This document shows positions 16,765-26,004 of a stretch of 64,000 bases of DNA, piece after piece. Made by a program: the position numbers and the translations under genes. Positions within the stretch are counted from its first letter, which is position 1. Each line of letters starts with the position of its first letter. The notes beneath the pieces are model-generated. The model saw only the letters and a list, made by a program, of their open reading frames with translations, had not been told where the DNA came from and ran no database searches. This DNA comes from Streptomyces ficellus (lineage in GTDB: Bacteria > Actinomycetota > Actinomycetes > Streptomycetales > Streptomycetaceae): assembly GCF_009739905.1 (NCBI RefSeq), contig NZ_CP034279.1, forward strand, positions 4,898,001 through 4,962,000. The letters are read 5' to 3'.

Positions 16765-17694
16765 TCACTTGATCTCGACGCGGGCGTCCTTGCGGACCTT
16801 GGCGGCCAGTTCGGCGGCCTGGTCCAGGGGCAGTGACTTGCCGGTCAGGATGGCGGCCGGGTCCGTGGAGATGACGGACGCCACGGTGCTGTGGTCACCC
16901 CAGATGCACACCGGCATCTTGAAGCTGCTCGGCGCTCCGGCCGTGTCCGTGGCCGCGCCCATGTCGAACTCGGCCTCCTGGCACTTCATCACGCCGTTCT
17001 CGAAGCCGGCCGGCGTGAACTCCTGCGGGCTGCCGTTGAGCTTGATGCTCTCGCCGTCGGAGCCGGAGCCCTCCTCGGCGGACTTGTTCTTCAGCTCCGC
17101 GAACATGGCGTCGACGACCTTCTCCGGGTCCTCGATCTCGCCGTACACGCCGTTCAGCTGGAGCTGCTTGGCGGTCTCGGACGAGCCTGCCTTGTAGGCG
17201 CCCGTCACGTTCTGCGGGTTCTTGACGCCCCACTTGGCGGCGTCCTTGACGGCATCGGCATCCGCGGCGCTGGAGTTCCCCGACTCCTTCTTGTACTCGG
17301 TGGCGACCGTCTCGGGCGTCGTCAGCTTGTACTTCTTGCCGTCGTCCCCGACGGAGCTGCCACCGCCGAACACGAAGTACGCGCCCACGCCGATCGCCGC
17401 GACCACCGCGACCGCGCCGAGGATCAGGCCCGTCTTCTTGCCGCCGCCACCGGCCGGCGGCGGGGGCGGGGGGTAGGCGCCGGGGCCCGCGCCGTAGGGC
17501 TGCTGCGGGGGCTGGCCGTAGGGGGCCGGCTGGCCGGGCTGCTGGGGGTAGCCGTAACCCTGCGGCGGCACGCCCTGGGGCGGCGGGGCCTGCTGGGGGT
17601 AGCCGTAGCCGGGCTGGGGCTGCTGCGGGGGCTGGCCGTACGGTCCGGGCTGCTGGGGCTGTCCGCCGTACGGGCCCGGCTGGTTGTAACTCAT
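16765..17694 (-). CDS. Proline/glutamine/glycine-rich single-pass membrane protein
   Basis: A 309-residue hypothetical protein with three parts. Residues 1-80 are a low-complexity cytosolic tail of repeats such as GYGYPQQ and PYGQPPQQP. About 88-108 form one membrane helix (TGLILGAVAVVAAIGVGAYFVF). Residues 115-309 are an external domain with Lys-, Asp- and Glu-rich helices and two cysteines (CQEAEF and PVCIWGD), which could form a disulfide. This topology, a Pro/Gln-rich tail plus helix plus extracytoplasmic domain, is widespread in actinobacteria but the domain is not assigned. The start codon is the ATG at 17692-17694. It is divergent from valS with 138 bp between. Confidence 0.75.
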   Translation of the reverse strand: MSYNQPGPYGGQPQQPGPYGQPPQQPQPGYGYPQQAPPPQGVPPQGYGYPQQPGQPAPYGQPPQQPYGAGPGAYPPPPPPAGGGGKKTGLILGAVAVVAAIGVGAYFVFGGGSSVGDDGKKYKLTTPETVATEYKKESGNSSAADADAVKDAAKWGVKNPQNVTGAYKAGSSETAKQLQLNGVYGEIEDPEKVVDAMFAELKNKSAEEGSGSDGESIKLNGSPQEFTPAGFENGVMKCQEAEFDMGAATDTAGAPSSFKMPVCIWGDHSTVASVISTDPAAILTGKSLPLDQAAELAAKVRKDARVEIK

Positions 17695-17819
17695 TAAGGG
17701 GTTCCCCCTCCGAATGCTTATGCGTTCCTCACATCCTGGCTGAAACCCCTCCCACGCGGGACGGCGGGGGTCACACCGTTACCGAACATTCCCGTTTCAG
17801 TACGGGCCTGTGACACCTC

Positions 17820-17825
17820 TAAACT
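17820..17825 (+). promoter_or_regulatory. -10 element, probable leaderless start of valS
   Basis: TAAACT lies seven bases before the GTG at 17833, and no ribosome binding site is present. Transcription would start at the start codon. Confidence 0.5.
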
Positions 17826-17832
17826 GTGGCCC

Positions 17833-20454
17833 GTGACCGAGAACACTCAGCAGCAGCCAGCATCCGTCCCCGAACTGCCGACCCAGTACGCGCCGGCCGA
17901 GGTAGAGGGGAAGCTGTACGAGCGCTGGGTAGAGCGCGGTTACTTCACGGCCGACGCGAAGAGCGAGAAGCCGCCGTACACCATCGTCATCCCGCCGCCG
18001 AACGTCACCGGCAGCCTCCACCTGGGCCACGCCTTCCAGCACACGCTCATGGACGCCCTCACCCGCCGCAAGCGGATGCAGGGTCACGAGGCGCTGTGGC
18101 TGCCCGGCATGGACCACGCCGGCATCGCCACCCAGAACAAGGTCGAGCAGCAGCTCGCCGAGGAGGGCAAGTCCCGCCACGACCTGGGCCGCGAGGAGTT
18201 CACCGAGCGCGTCTGGCAGTGGAAGGAGGAGTACGGCGGCAAGATCCTCGGGCAGATGCGCCGCCTCGGTGACGGCGTCGACTGGTCGCGTGAGCGCTTC
18301 ACCATGGACGAGGGCCTGTCCAAGGCCGTCCAGACCATCTTCAAGCGGCTCTACGACGACGAGCTGATCTACCGCGCCGAGCGCATCATCAACTGGTGCC
18401 CGCGCTGTCTGACCGCCATCTCCGACATCGAGGTGGAGTACCAGGAGGACGACGGCGAGCTCGTCTCCATCCGGTACGGCGAGGGCGACGAGTCGCTCGT
18501 CGTCGCCACCACCCGCGCCGAGACGATGCTCGGTGACACCGCCGTCGCCGTCCACCCGGACGACGAGCGGTACAAGCACCTCGTCGGCAAGCGCATCAAG
18601 CTGCCGCTGACCGACCGCACCATCCCGGTCGTCGCCGACACCCACGTCGACCCGGAGTTCGGCACCGGCGCCGTCAAGGTGACCCCGGCCCACGACCCCA
18701 ACGACTTCGCCATCGGCCAGCGCCACGGCCTGGAGTCCATGACGATCATGGACGAGCGCGGAGTCCTCACCGTCCACGGCCCCTTCCAGGGCCTGGACCG
18801 GTTCGAGGCGCGCAGCGCCGTCGTCGGCGCGCTCCGCTCGCAGGGCCGGATCGTCGCCGAGAAGCGCCCGTACGTCCACTCCGTCGGCCACTGCTCGCGC
18901 TGCAAGACCACCATCGAGCCGCGCCTGTCGATGCAGTGGTGGGTCAAGGTCGGCCCGCTGGCCCAGGCCGCCGGTGACGCGGTCCGCGACGGCCGGGTGA
19001 AGATCCACCCCGAGGACATGTCGAAGCGGTACTTCGACTGGGTCGACAACATGCACGACTGGTGCATCTCGCGCCAGCTGTGGTGGGGCCACCGCATCCC
19101 CGTCTGGTACGGCCCCGACGGCGAGGTCGTCTGCGTCGGACCCGACGACGAGACGCCCACCGGCGAGGGCTGGACGCAGGACACCGACGTCCTGGACACC
19201 TGGTTCTCGTCCGGCCTGTGGCCGTTCTCCACGCTCGGCTGGCCGGAGCGCACCCCGGACCTGGAGAAGTTCTACTCCACCGACGTCCTCCTCACCGGCC
19301 ACGACATCATCTTCTTCTGGGTCGCCCGGATGATGATGTTCGGCCTGTACGCGATGGACGGCGAGGTCCCGTTCAAGACCATCTCCCTGACCGGACTCGT
19401 CCGTGACGAGCGCGGCAAGAAGATGTCCAAGTCCTTCGGCAACGTCGTGGACCCGCTGGACTGGATGGACGCCTACGGCTCCGACGCCGTCCGCTTCACC
19501 CTGGCCCGCGGCGCCAACCCCGGCACCGACGTCCCGATCGGCGAGGACTGGGTCCAGGCGTCCCGGAACTTCGCCAACAAGATCTGGAACGCCACCCGCT
19601 TCGCGCTGATGAACGGCGCCACGGTCGAGGGCCCGCTGCCGGACGCCTCCGCGATGTCGGCGACCGACCGCTGGATCCTGTCGCGGCTCAACAAGACGGT
19701 CGCCGAAGTCGACGCGTACTACGAGGACTTCCAGTTCGCCAAGCTGTCGGACGCCCTCTACCACTTCGCGTGGGACGAGGTCTTCGACTGGTACGTCGAG
19801 CTGTCGAAGACCACGTTCTTCGGCGGCGGTGAGCCCGCCAAGGTCTCGGCCCGCGTCCTCGGCGAGGTCCTGGACGTCACGCTGCGGCTGCTGCACCCGG
19901 TGGTCCCGTTCGTCACCGAGACGCTGTGGACCTCCCTCACCGGAGGGGAGTCCCTGGTCGTCGCCGACTGGCCCGCCGACTCCGGCTTCCGCGACGAAGC
20001 CGCCGAGCGCGAGATCGAGCTGGTCCAGCGGGTCGTCACCGAGGTCCGCCGCTTCCGTTCCGACCAGGGCCTCCAGCCCGGCCAGAAGGTCCCGGCCCGC
20101 CTCGCCCTCGACGGCACGGCGCTCGCCCCGCACGAGGCGGCCATCCGCCAGCTGCTGCGCCTCCAGCCGGAGGGCGAGGGCTTCCACGCCACCGCCTCCC
20201 TGCCGGTCGCCGGCGCCACCGTCGCGCTCGACCTGTCCGGCACGATCGACGTGGCGGCCGAGCGCAAGCGCCTCGCCAAGGACCTGGCCGTCGCGGAGAA
20301 GGAGAAGGCCCAGGCGACGGCGAAGCTCGGCAACGAGGCGTTCCTCGCCAAGGCGCCGGACAACGTCGTGGACAAGATCCGCACCCGGCTCGCCAAGGCC
20401 GACGAGGACATCACGCGCCTCCAGAACCAGCTGGCGAACCTCCCCGAGGCGTGA
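17833..20454 (+). CDS. valS: Valyl-tRNA synthetase
   Basis: Class I aminoacyl-tRNA synthetase that charges tRNA-Val. The 873-residue protein starts at GTG 17833. The HIGH-type ATP site appears as PPNVTGSLHLGHAF near residues 56-69, the editing domain occupies the middle (TTRAETMLGDTAVAVHP), and the KMSKS loop appears as GKKMSKSFGN near 532-541. The C-terminus carries the valine-specific coiled coil (about 800-873, rich in Ala, Glu, Lys and Arg). No T-box was recognised upstream; a -10 hexamer abuts the start codon. A terminator separates it from folC, the usual neighbour. Confidence 0.97.
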   Translation: MTENTQQQPASVPELPTQYAPAEVEGKLYERWVERGYFTADAKSEKPPYTIVIPPPNVTGSLHLGHAFQHTLMDALTRRKRMQGHEALWLPGMDHAGIATQNKVEQQLAEEGKSRHDLGREEFTERVWQWKEEYGGKILGQMRRLGDGVDWSRERFTMDEGLSKAVQTIFKRLYDDELIYRAERIINWCPRCLTAISDIEVEYQEDDGELVSIRYGEGDESLVVATTRAETMLGDTAVAVHPDDERYKHLVGKRIKLPLTDRTIPVVADTHVDPEFGTGAVKVTPAHDPNDFAIGQRHGLESMTIMDERGVLTVHGPFQGLDRFEARSAVVGALRSQGRIVAEKRPYVHSVGHCSRCKTTIEPRLSMQWWVKVGPLAQAAGDAVRDGRVKIHPEDMSKRYFDWVDNMHDWCISRQLWWGHRIPVWYGPDGEVVCVGPDDETPTGEGWTQDTDVLDTWFSSGLWPFSTLGWPERTPDLEKFYSTDVLLTGHDIIFFWVARMMMFGLYAMDGEVPFKTISLTGLVRDERGKKMSKSFGNVVDPLDWMDAYGSDAVRFTLARGANPGTDVPIGEDWVQASRNFANKIWNATRFALMNGATVEGPLPDASAMSATDRWILSRLNKTVAEVDAYYEDFQFAKLSDALYHFAWDEVFDWYVELSKTTFFGGGEPAKVSARVLGEVLDVTLRLLHPVVPFVTETLWTSLTGGESLVVADWPADSGFRDEAAEREIELVQRVVTEVRRFRSDQGLQPGQKVPARLALDGTALAPHEAAIRQLLRLQPEGEGFHATASLPVAGATVALDLSGTIDVAAERKRLAKDLAVAEKEKAQATAKLGNEAFLAKAPDNVVDKIRTRLAKADEDITRLQNQLANLPEA

Positions 20455-20460
20455 TCCCCA

Positions 20461-20500
20461 CGGCCGGGGGCGCGGGGCACACGCCTCGCGCCCCCGGCCG
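20461..20500 (+). terminator. Terminator after valS
   Basis: CGGCCGGGGGCGCG (20461-20474) pairs perfectly with CGCGCCCCCGGCCG (20487-20500), six bases after the valS stop. Confidence 0.85.
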
Positions 20501-20536
20501 CCCGGCACCGGTCCGGGCGCTGTCGGTGGGGCTCCG

Positions 20537-20542
20537 TAGACT
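20537..20542 (+). promoter_or_regulatory. -10 element, probable leaderless start of folC
   Basis: TAGACT lies six bases before the GTG at 20549 and no Shine-Dalgarno sequence is present between them. Confidence 0.5.
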
Positions 20543-20548
20543 GGCCCT

Positions 20549-22057
20549 GTGAGTGAGCAGCCCCCGTCCAGCGACAGCGACGACTTCGACGACCTCGTGG
20601 AAGCCGAGACCACCCGAGACCCCGATCTGGCGGTGATCGAGGCCGGCAGCCGTACGCTGCGCGCCCAGGCCGGACCGCCCGGGGCCGACGAGGCGGTGCC
20701 CGCGCGGCCCGCCGACCCCGAGGTGGACCGGGCGCTGCGGGAGGTGGAGCAGGAGCTGGCCACCCGCTGGGGCGAGACTAAGCTGGAGCCGTCGGTGACG
20801 CGGATCGCGGCACTGATGGACGTGCTGGGCGAGCCGCAGCGCGCGTACCCCTCCATCCACATCACGGGCACCAACGGCAAGACGTCCACGGCCCGGATGA
20901 TCGAGGCGCTGCTCGGCGCGTTCGACCTGCGCACCGGGCGGTACACCTCGCCCCACGTGCAGTCGATCACCGAGCGGATCAGCCTGGACGGCGCGCCGGT
21001 CGGCCACGAGCGGTTCATCGAGACGTACCAGGACATCAAGCCGTACGTCGAGATGGTCGACTCCTCGCAGGAGTACCGGCTGTCGTTCTTCGAGGTCCTC
21101 ACCGGTATGGCGTACGCCGCGTTCGCGGACGCGCCGGTGGACGTGGCGGTCGTCGAGGTCGGCATGGGCGGCAGCTGGGACGCGACGAACGTGATCGACG
21201 GGGACGTCGCCGTCGTCACCCCCATCGACCTGGACCACACCGACCGGCTGGGCACCACGCACGCCGAGATCGCCGGCGAGAAGGCCGGGATCATCAAGCA
21301 GGGCGCCACCGTCATCCTTTCGCAGCAGCCGGTGGACGCGGCGCAGGTGATGCTGAAGAAGGCCGTCGAGGTCGACGCGACGGTGGCCCGCGAGGGCATG
21401 GAGTTCGGTGTCGTCTCGCGGGAGGTCGCCGTCGGCGGGCAGCTGCTGACGCTGCGCGGCCTCGGCGGTGAGTACGAGGAGATCTTCCTGCCGCTGTACG
21501 GCGCGCACCAGGCGCACAACGCGGCGGTGGCGCTCGCGGCGGTGGAGGCGTTCTTCGGCGTCGGCGCCCAGGAGGCGCGGACGCTGGACGTGGACCGCAT
21601 CCGGCACGCGTTCGCCTCGGTGGTCTCGCCGGGCCGCCTGGAGGTGGTGCGGCGCAGCCCGACCGTGGTGCTGGACGCCGCGCACAACCCGGCGGGCGGG
21701 CGGGCCGCCGCCGAGGGCATCAGCGAGGCGTTCGGCTTCTCCCGGCTGGTGGGTGTCGTCGGCACGAGCGGCGACAAGGACGTCCGGGGCCTGCTGGAGG
21801 CGTTCGAGCCGATCTTCGCGGAGGTCGTCGTCACGCAGAACTCCAGCCATCGCGCGATGGACGTGGACGAGCTGGCCGCGATCGCCGTCGAGGTGTTCGG
21901 CGACGAGCGCGTGGTGGTCGAGCCGCGGCTGCCCGACGCGCTGGAGGCGGCCATCACCCTGGCGGAGGAAGAGGACGAGTTCGCCGGGGCGGGCGTCCTG
22001 GTGACGGGTTCGGTGATCACGGTCGGCGAGGCCCGGCTGCTGCTCGGGAAGGGCTGA
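20549..22057 (+). CDS. folC: Folylpolyglutamate synthase / dihydrofolate synthase
   Basis: Adds glutamate to dihydropteroate and to folates in the cytosol. The 502-residue protein starts at GTG 20549 and has a 70-residue acidic N-terminal extension (SDSDDFDDLVEAETT...) before the catalytic domain, common in Streptomyces. The P-loop is TGTNGKTS (106-113). The FolC signature AHNPAGGRAAAE lies near residues 377-388. It follows valS, a conserved actinobacterial pair, but has its own promoter signal. The DUF4233 gene starts 8 bp after the stop and is likely cotranscribed. Confidence 0.95.
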   Translation: MSEQPPSSDSDDFDDLVEAETTRDPDLAVIEAGSRTLRAQAGPPGADEAVPARPADPEVDRALREVEQELATRWGETKLEPSVTRIAALMDVLGEPQRAYPSIHITGTNGKTSTARMIEALLGAFDLRTGRYTSPHVQSITERISLDGAPVGHERFIETYQDIKPYVEMVDSSQEYRLSFFEVLTGMAYAAFADAPVDVAVVEVGMGGSWDATNVIDGDVAVVTPIDLDHTDRLGTTHAEIAGEKAGIIKQGATVILSQQPVDAAQVMLKKAVEVDATVAREGMEFGVVSREVAVGGQLLTLRGLGGEYEEIFLPLYGAHQAHNAAVALAAVEAFFGVGAQEARTLDVDRIRHAFASVVSPGRLEVVRRSPTVVLDAAHNPAGGRAAAEGISEAFGFSRLVGVVGTSGDKDVRGLLEAFEPIFAEVVVTQNSSHRAMDVDELAAIAVEVFGDERVVVEPRLPDALEAAITLAEEEDEFAGAGVLVTGSVITVGEARLLLGKG

Positions 22058-22065
22058 GGTTTCTG

Positions 22066-22401
22066 ATGCGTACGCTCTGCGCGTCCACGCTGATCGGCGA
22101 GTTCTTCGTGATCGGGTTCGCCGGTCTGGTGGCCATGAAGGACGACAGCCTGACGATGGGCACCGTGTGGACGGTGTGCGGTGTGCTCATGGCCCTGAGC
22201 GTGCTGCTGTGCGGCATGATCACCCGGCCGGGCGGGGTGCAGCTCGGCTGGGCGCTCCAGGTGGTGCTGATCCTGAGCGGTTTCGTCGTGCCGGTGATGT
22301 TCTTCCTGGGCGCGGTGTTCGCCGGGCTGTGGTGGGCGTCGGTCCACTTCGGCCGGAAGATCGACGTGGCCAAGGCGAAGTGGGCGGCCCAGGCGCAGTA
22401 G
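22066..22401 (+). CDS. DUF4233 membrane protein
   Basis: A 111-residue membrane protein with four hydrophobic segments (about 6-22, 29-51, 60-72, 73-92) and a basic C-terminal tail (FGRKIDVAKAKWAAQ). Size, topology and position directly behind folC match the DUF4233 family, which is usually found in this place in actinobacteria. The function of the family is not known to me. The 8-bp spacing to folC and the 138 bp before ndk support a folC-DUF4233 transcript. Confidence 0.8.
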   Translation: MRTLCASTLIGEFFVIGFAGLVAMKDDSLTMGTVWTVCGVLMALSVLLCGMITRPGGVQLGWALQVVLILSGFVVPVMFFLGAVFAGLWWASVHFGRKIDVAKAKWAAQAQ

Positions 22402-22539
22402 CCGCGCGCCCCGACCCGGGCGCGGTACCCGGGAACGTGCGCCCCGGTGGCCGGAAAGACCGGACCCCGTGCCGCGGCGCGGCGGCGCCCCTGTAGCCTC
22501 GGCTCACCGCACACGTATGCCTGCAAGGAGCCCTCACCC

Positions 22540-22953
22540 ATGACCCAGCGCACGCTCGTCCTTCTCAAGCCCGACACGGTACGCCGCGGCCTGATCGGCG
22601 AGGTCATCGGTCGTATCGAGCGCAAGGCGGGCTGGGCCATCACCGCCCTCGAGCTGCGCCACCTGGACCAGGACACGCTGGAGCAGCACTACGGCGAGCA
22701 CAAGGGCAAGCCGTTCTACGAGCCGCTGGTCGCGTTCATGTCGTCCGGGCCGGTCGTCGCACTGGTGGTCGAAGGCGAGCGGGTCATCGAGGGCGTACGC
22801 CAGCTGGCGGGGCCGACTGACCCGATCGCCGCAGCGCCCGGCTCCATCCGTGGTGATTTCGGCACCATCGTCCGGGAGAACCTGATCCACGCGTCGGACT
22901 CGGAGGAGTCCGCCATTCGGGAACTGAAGATTTTCTTCCCGGGCATTTCCTGA
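22540..22953 (+). CDS. ndk: Nucleoside diphosphate kinase
   Basis: Transfers gamma-phosphate between nucleoside triphosphates and diphosphates in the cytosol. The 137-residue protein starts at ATG 22540 with AAGGAG at the right spacing. The nucleotide-binding KPDTVRRGLIGEVI lies at residues 10-23. The phosphorylated residue is His117 in NLIHASDSEESA. Length and signature match bacterial Ndk. TAGCCT at 22494-22499 could be its -10. A hairpin at 22986-23012 ends the message before mreB. Confidence 0.97.
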   Translation: MTQRTLVLLKPDTVRRGLIGEVIGRIERKAGWAITALELRHLDQDTLEQHYGEHKGKPFYEPLVAFMSSGPVVALVVEGERVIEGVRQLAGPTDPIAAAPGSIRGDFGTIVRENLIHASDSEESAIRELKIFFPGIS

Positions 22954-22985
22954 CCCGCTGTCAGCCATACAGCGCTCATGACCTG

Positions 22986-23012
22986 GGGCGACCGATGGAA
23001 TTTCGGTCGCCC
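22986..23012 (+). terminator. Terminator after ndk
   Basis: GGGCGACCGA (22986-22995) pairs with TCGGTCGCCC (23003-23012) over a 7-nt A+T-rich loop. Confidence 0.75.
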
Positions 23013-23215
23013 TTCGGCATATGAACGCCACGACCGGGAACGCATCGCACCGACACATCGTCACCTATACAGAGGTGGGCCACCGCGCCGTGTCCGCGCA
23101 GGCGGGACTACGATGTGAATCTCCTCGCCACACACCCACCTCGCCGACCTGAGAAGCCGTCAACGCTCTAATTGGGAAGGCCCGACGCATCCTCATGGGA
23201 AACAAGGGGAACTCA

Positions 23216-24235
23216 ATGTCGTTCATCGGCCGTGACATGGCTGTCGACCTCGGGACCGCCAACACGCTGGTGTACGTGAGGGGTCGCGGCATCGTCCTCA
23301 ACGAGCCGTCCGTCGTCGCGATCAACACCAACACCGGCGGAATCCTGGCGGTCGGCGCAGAAGCGAAGAAGATGATCGGCCGGACTCCCGGCAACATCGT
23401 GGCCGTCCGGCCGCTGAAGGACGGCGTGATCGCCGACTTCGAGATCACCGAGCGCATGCTCCGCTACTTCATCCTCAAGATCCACAAGCGCCGTTACCTG
23501 GCCCGTCCGCGCGTCGTCGTCTGTGTGCCCTCCGGCATCACGGGTGTCGAGCGCCGTGCCGTCATCGAGGCGTCCACCCAGGCGGGCGCCCGCCAGGTGC
23601 ACATCATCGAGGAGCCCATGGCCGCCGCCATCGGCTCCGGCCTCCCGGTCCACGAGGCCACCGGCAACATGGTCGTCGACATCGGTGGCGGCACCACCGA
23701 GGTCGCCGTCATCTCCCTCGGCGGAATCGTCACGGCGCAGTCCATCCGGGTGGCCGGTGACGAGCTGGACAACGCGATCATCCAGCACGTCAAGAAGGAG
23801 TACAGCCTCCTCCTGGGCGAGCGGACCGCCGAACAGATCAAGATCACCATCGGTTCGGCGTACGACCTGGACAGCGACGAGCACACCGAGATCCGCGGCC
23901 GGGACCTCGTCTCCGGGCTCCCCAAGACGGTCGTCATCTCGGCCGCCGAGGTCCGCAAGGCGATCGAGGAGCCGGTCAACGCCATCGTCGACGCCGTCAA
24001 GACGACCCTCGACAAGTGCCCGCCGGAGCTGTCCGGCGACGTCATGGACCGGGGCATCGTCCTCACCGGCGGCGGCGCCCTGCTGCGCGGCCTCGATGAG
24101 CGGCTGCGCCGGGAGACCGGCATGCCGATCCACATCGCCGAGGACCCGCTGGACTCGGTGGCGCTCGGCTCCGGCAAGTGCGTCGAGGAGTTCGAGGCGC
24201 TCCAGCAGGTGCTGGACGCCCAGCCGCGCAGATAG
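23216..24235 (+). CDS. mreB: Rod-shape-determining actin homologue MreB
   Basis: Actin-like ATPase. In Streptomyces it is known to act mainly in spore-wall synthesis rather than vegetative elongation. The 339-residue protein starts at ATG 23216 (MSFIGRDMAVDLGTANTL) with AAGGGGAA nine bases ahead; an ATG at 23195 would add seven residues. Actin-fold phosphate loops are visible as DLGTANTLVY (near residue 10) and DIGGGTTEVAV (about 158-168), and the adenosine motif is LTGGGALLRGL. It heads the mre cluster, but a terminator and a separate promoter follow it, so it can be expressed apart from mreCD. Confidence 0.97.
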   Translation: MSFIGRDMAVDLGTANTLVYVRGRGIVLNEPSVVAINTNTGGILAVGAEAKKMIGRTPGNIVAVRPLKDGVIADFEITERMLRYFILKIHKRRYLARPRVVVCVPSGITGVERRAVIEASTQAGARQVHIIEEPMAAAIGSGLPVHEATGNMVVDIGGGTTEVAVISLGGIVTAQSIRVAGDELDNAIIQHVKKEYSLLLGERTAEQIKITIGSAYDLDSDEHTEIRGRDLVSGLPKTVVISAAEVRKAIEEPVNAIVDAVKTTLDKCPPELSGDVMDRGIVLTGGGALLRGLDERLRRETGMPIHIAEDPLDSVALGSGKCVEEFEALQQVLDAQPRR

Positions 24236-24248
24236 CGTGACCCACAGG

Positions 24249-24284
24249 TCAGCCGTACGGGTGCTGCCGGACCCGTACGGCTGA
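24249..24284 (+). terminator. Terminator between mreB and mreC
   Basis: TCAGCCGTACGGGT (24249-24262) pairs perfectly with ACCCGTACGGCTGA (24271-24284) over an 8-nt loop, 14 bp after the mreB stop. Confidence 0.85.
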
Positions 24285-24287
24285 TCG

Positions 24288-24315
24288 TTGATCCGGTTGC
24301 TCCGGTTGATATAAC
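24288..24315 (+). promoter_or_regulatory. Predicted promoter of mreC-mreD-mrdA-rodA
   Basis: TTGATC (24288-24293), a 16-bp spacer and TATAAC (24310-24315) fit a vegetative sigma-70-type promoter. An 8-bp direct repeat TCCGGTTG (24292-24299 and 24301-24308) lies in the spacer. An 11-bp-period repeat TTCCTACGAG occurs downstream at 24326-24335 and 24337-24346. Confidence 0.6.
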
Positions 24316-24365
24316 GGCACAACATTTCCTACGAGATTCCTACGAGGAAGGCACGGCCGCCCCAC

Positions 24366-25316
24366 GTGAGGGACACACGAGAGAGCCGGCTGCTCCTGGT
24401 GCTGCTGGTCGCCATCGCGTTCGCGCTGATCACGGTGGACATCCGCGGCGGTGAGGAGTCACCCGTCGACGGCGCCCGACGGGCGGCCGCCACGGTCTTC
24501 GGCCCGGTCGAGGACAGCGTCGCGTCCGCCGTCAATCCGGTGGGCAACGCCATCGCGGCCGTACGGGACTCGGGCGACCGCCACAACCGCGTCGCGGACC
24601 TGGAACGGGAGAACGCCGCGCTCAAGGCGAAGCTCGGCAGCGACGACCGCAACCGCAGCCGCGTGCGGGAGCTCGACAACCTGCTGAAGAAGGCCGGCGC
24701 CGGCCAGTTCGGCATCAAGGCCGCCGAGGTCATCGCCATAGGAGCCGCCCAGGGCTTCTCCTGGACGGTGACCATCGACGCGGGCGCCCGGGACGGCATC
24801 AAGCGGGACATGACGGTCATCAACGGCGACGGGCTCGTCGGCCGCGTCACCACCGTCGGCCCCGGCACGTCCACCGTCCTCCTCGCCAGCGACCCGGACT
24901 TCACCGTCGGCACCCGGATGGAGCGGTCCGACGAACTGGGCTTCGCCACCGGCCAGGGCGACCGCCCGCTGTCGGTGCAGCTCCTCAACGGCAAGGCCAA
25001 GGTCAAGCCCGGCGACCGGCTCGTCACCTTCGGCTCCCGCGCCGACAAGCCCTTCGTACCCGGCGTCCCGGTCGGCGAGGTCGTCCGCGTCGACCCGTCC
25101 ACCGGAAACCTCACGCGGAACATCTTCGTACGCCCCTACGTCGGCTTCAGCAAGCTCGACATCGTCGGCGTCGTCGTCCAGGCCCCGCGCACCGACCCCC
25201 GGGACACCGTGCTGCCGCCCAAGCCCACGCCCGAGCCGACCGTCACCGTCACGGTGACCCCGTCTCCCACCGGGGCGCCCAGCGGCGCACCGAGCGGGCC
25301 GCCCGAGGGGGAGTGA
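24366..25316 (+). CDS. mreC: Cell-shape protein MreC
   Basis: Membrane-anchored scaffold of the elongation and spore-wall complex that links MreB to penicillin-binding proteins. The 316-residue protein starts at GTG 24366. It has one N-terminal membrane helix (LLLVLLVAIAFALITV, about 8-23), a coiled coil (about 70-105, DLERENAALKAKLGS), and the two beta domains of MreC (about 115-270). The C-terminus is a Pro/Thr-rich tail (PPKPTPEPTVTVTVTPSP). It is followed after 3 bp by mreD, so the two are translationally close. GGAAGGC upstream supports the start. Confidence 0.93.
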   Translation: MRDTRESRLLLVLLVAIAFALITVDIRGGEESPVDGARRAAATVFGPVEDSVASAVNPVGNAIAAVRDSGDRHNRVADLERENAALKAKLGSDDRNRSRVRELDNLLKKAGAGQFGIKAAEVIAIGAAQGFSWTVTIDAGARDGIKRDMTVINGDGLVGRVTTVGPGTSTVLLASDPDFTVGTRMERSDELGFATGQGDRPLSVQLLNGKAKVKPGDRLVTFGSRADKPFVPGVPVGEVVRVDPSTGNLTRNIFVRPYVGFSKLDIVGVVVQAPRTDPRDTVLPPKPTPEPTVTVTVTPSPTGAPSGAPSGPPEGE

Positions 25317-25319
25317 CGC

Positions 25320-25985
25320 ATGCGTTTCAACCGGATCCTGCTCTCCACGACCCTCGTCGTCGTCGCCCTGGTCCTCCAGGTGTCGATCCTGGCCCGCCTC
25401 CAGCTCCCCGGCGCCGTCCCCGACCTCCTCCTGCTCGTCGTCGTCGGCCTCTCCCTGGTGTACGGGCACGTCAGCGGCGCCCTCATCGGCTTCGGCGCCG
25501 GCCTGCTCGTCGACCTCGCCCCGCCCGCCGACCACGCCGCCGGGCGGTACGCCCTGGTCCTGTGCGTCATCGGCTACCTCGTGGGCCTCGCCAAGCCCGA
25601 GAACGGCCAGCTGCGGTCCGCCACCGGCCCCATGGCCATGGTGGTCGTCGCGGCCGTCGGCTCGACACTGCTGTACGCCGGCGTCGGAGCCCTGGTCGGC
25701 GACACCGCCGCCCGCCACGTCGGCCTGGTGTCCCTGCTGGTCACCGCCGTCATCTACGACCTGCTGCTCGCGCCCTTCACCGTGCCGTTGATCATGGCGC
25801 TCGCCAGACGCGCAGAGAACGATCCCCTCGCCGAGAACACCGGCTCCGGAAGTGATGTCGCCTCCGGCTTCATGGCGAACGGCACCGGCCTGCGGATCGG
25901 CGAACAGCGCGGCGTGCTGCGCATGAAGGCCGCCCGCAACCGGGCGGCGCGGGCCGGACGCATCAAGGGCGTCAAGCGACTGTGA
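25320..25985 (+). CDS. mreD: Rod-shape-determining protein MreD
   Basis: Multi-pass membrane protein of the Mre complex. The 221-residue protein starts at ATG 25320, 3 bp after mreC, has about five helices between residues 5 and 170, and a basic C-terminal tail (MKAARNRAARAGRIKGVKRL). The N-terminus MRFNRILLSTTLVVVALVLQ and the central GFGAGLLVDLAPPAD match MreD. The C-terminal tail of about 45 residues is longer than in most bacteria. The next gene, mrdA, starts 19 bp after its stop. Confidence 0.92.
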   Translation: MRFNRILLSTTLVVVALVLQVSILARLQLPGAVPDLLLLVVVGLSLVYGHVSGALIGFGAGLLVDLAPPADHAAGRYALVLCVIGYLVGLAKPENGQLRSATGPMAMVVVAAVGSTLLYAGVGALVGDTAARHVGLVSLLVTAVIYDLLLAPFTVPLIMALARRAENDPLAENTGSGSDVASGFMANGTGLRIGEQRGVLRMKAARNRAARAGRIKGVKRL

Positions 25986-26004
25986 CCGAGGGGGCAACCG
26001 CGTC

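Noticed and set aside
17797..22347. A 1516-codon open frame on the minus strand across valS and folC
   Set aside because: It is antisense to two conserved enzymes and exists because of high G+C content; no domain or start signal was seen.
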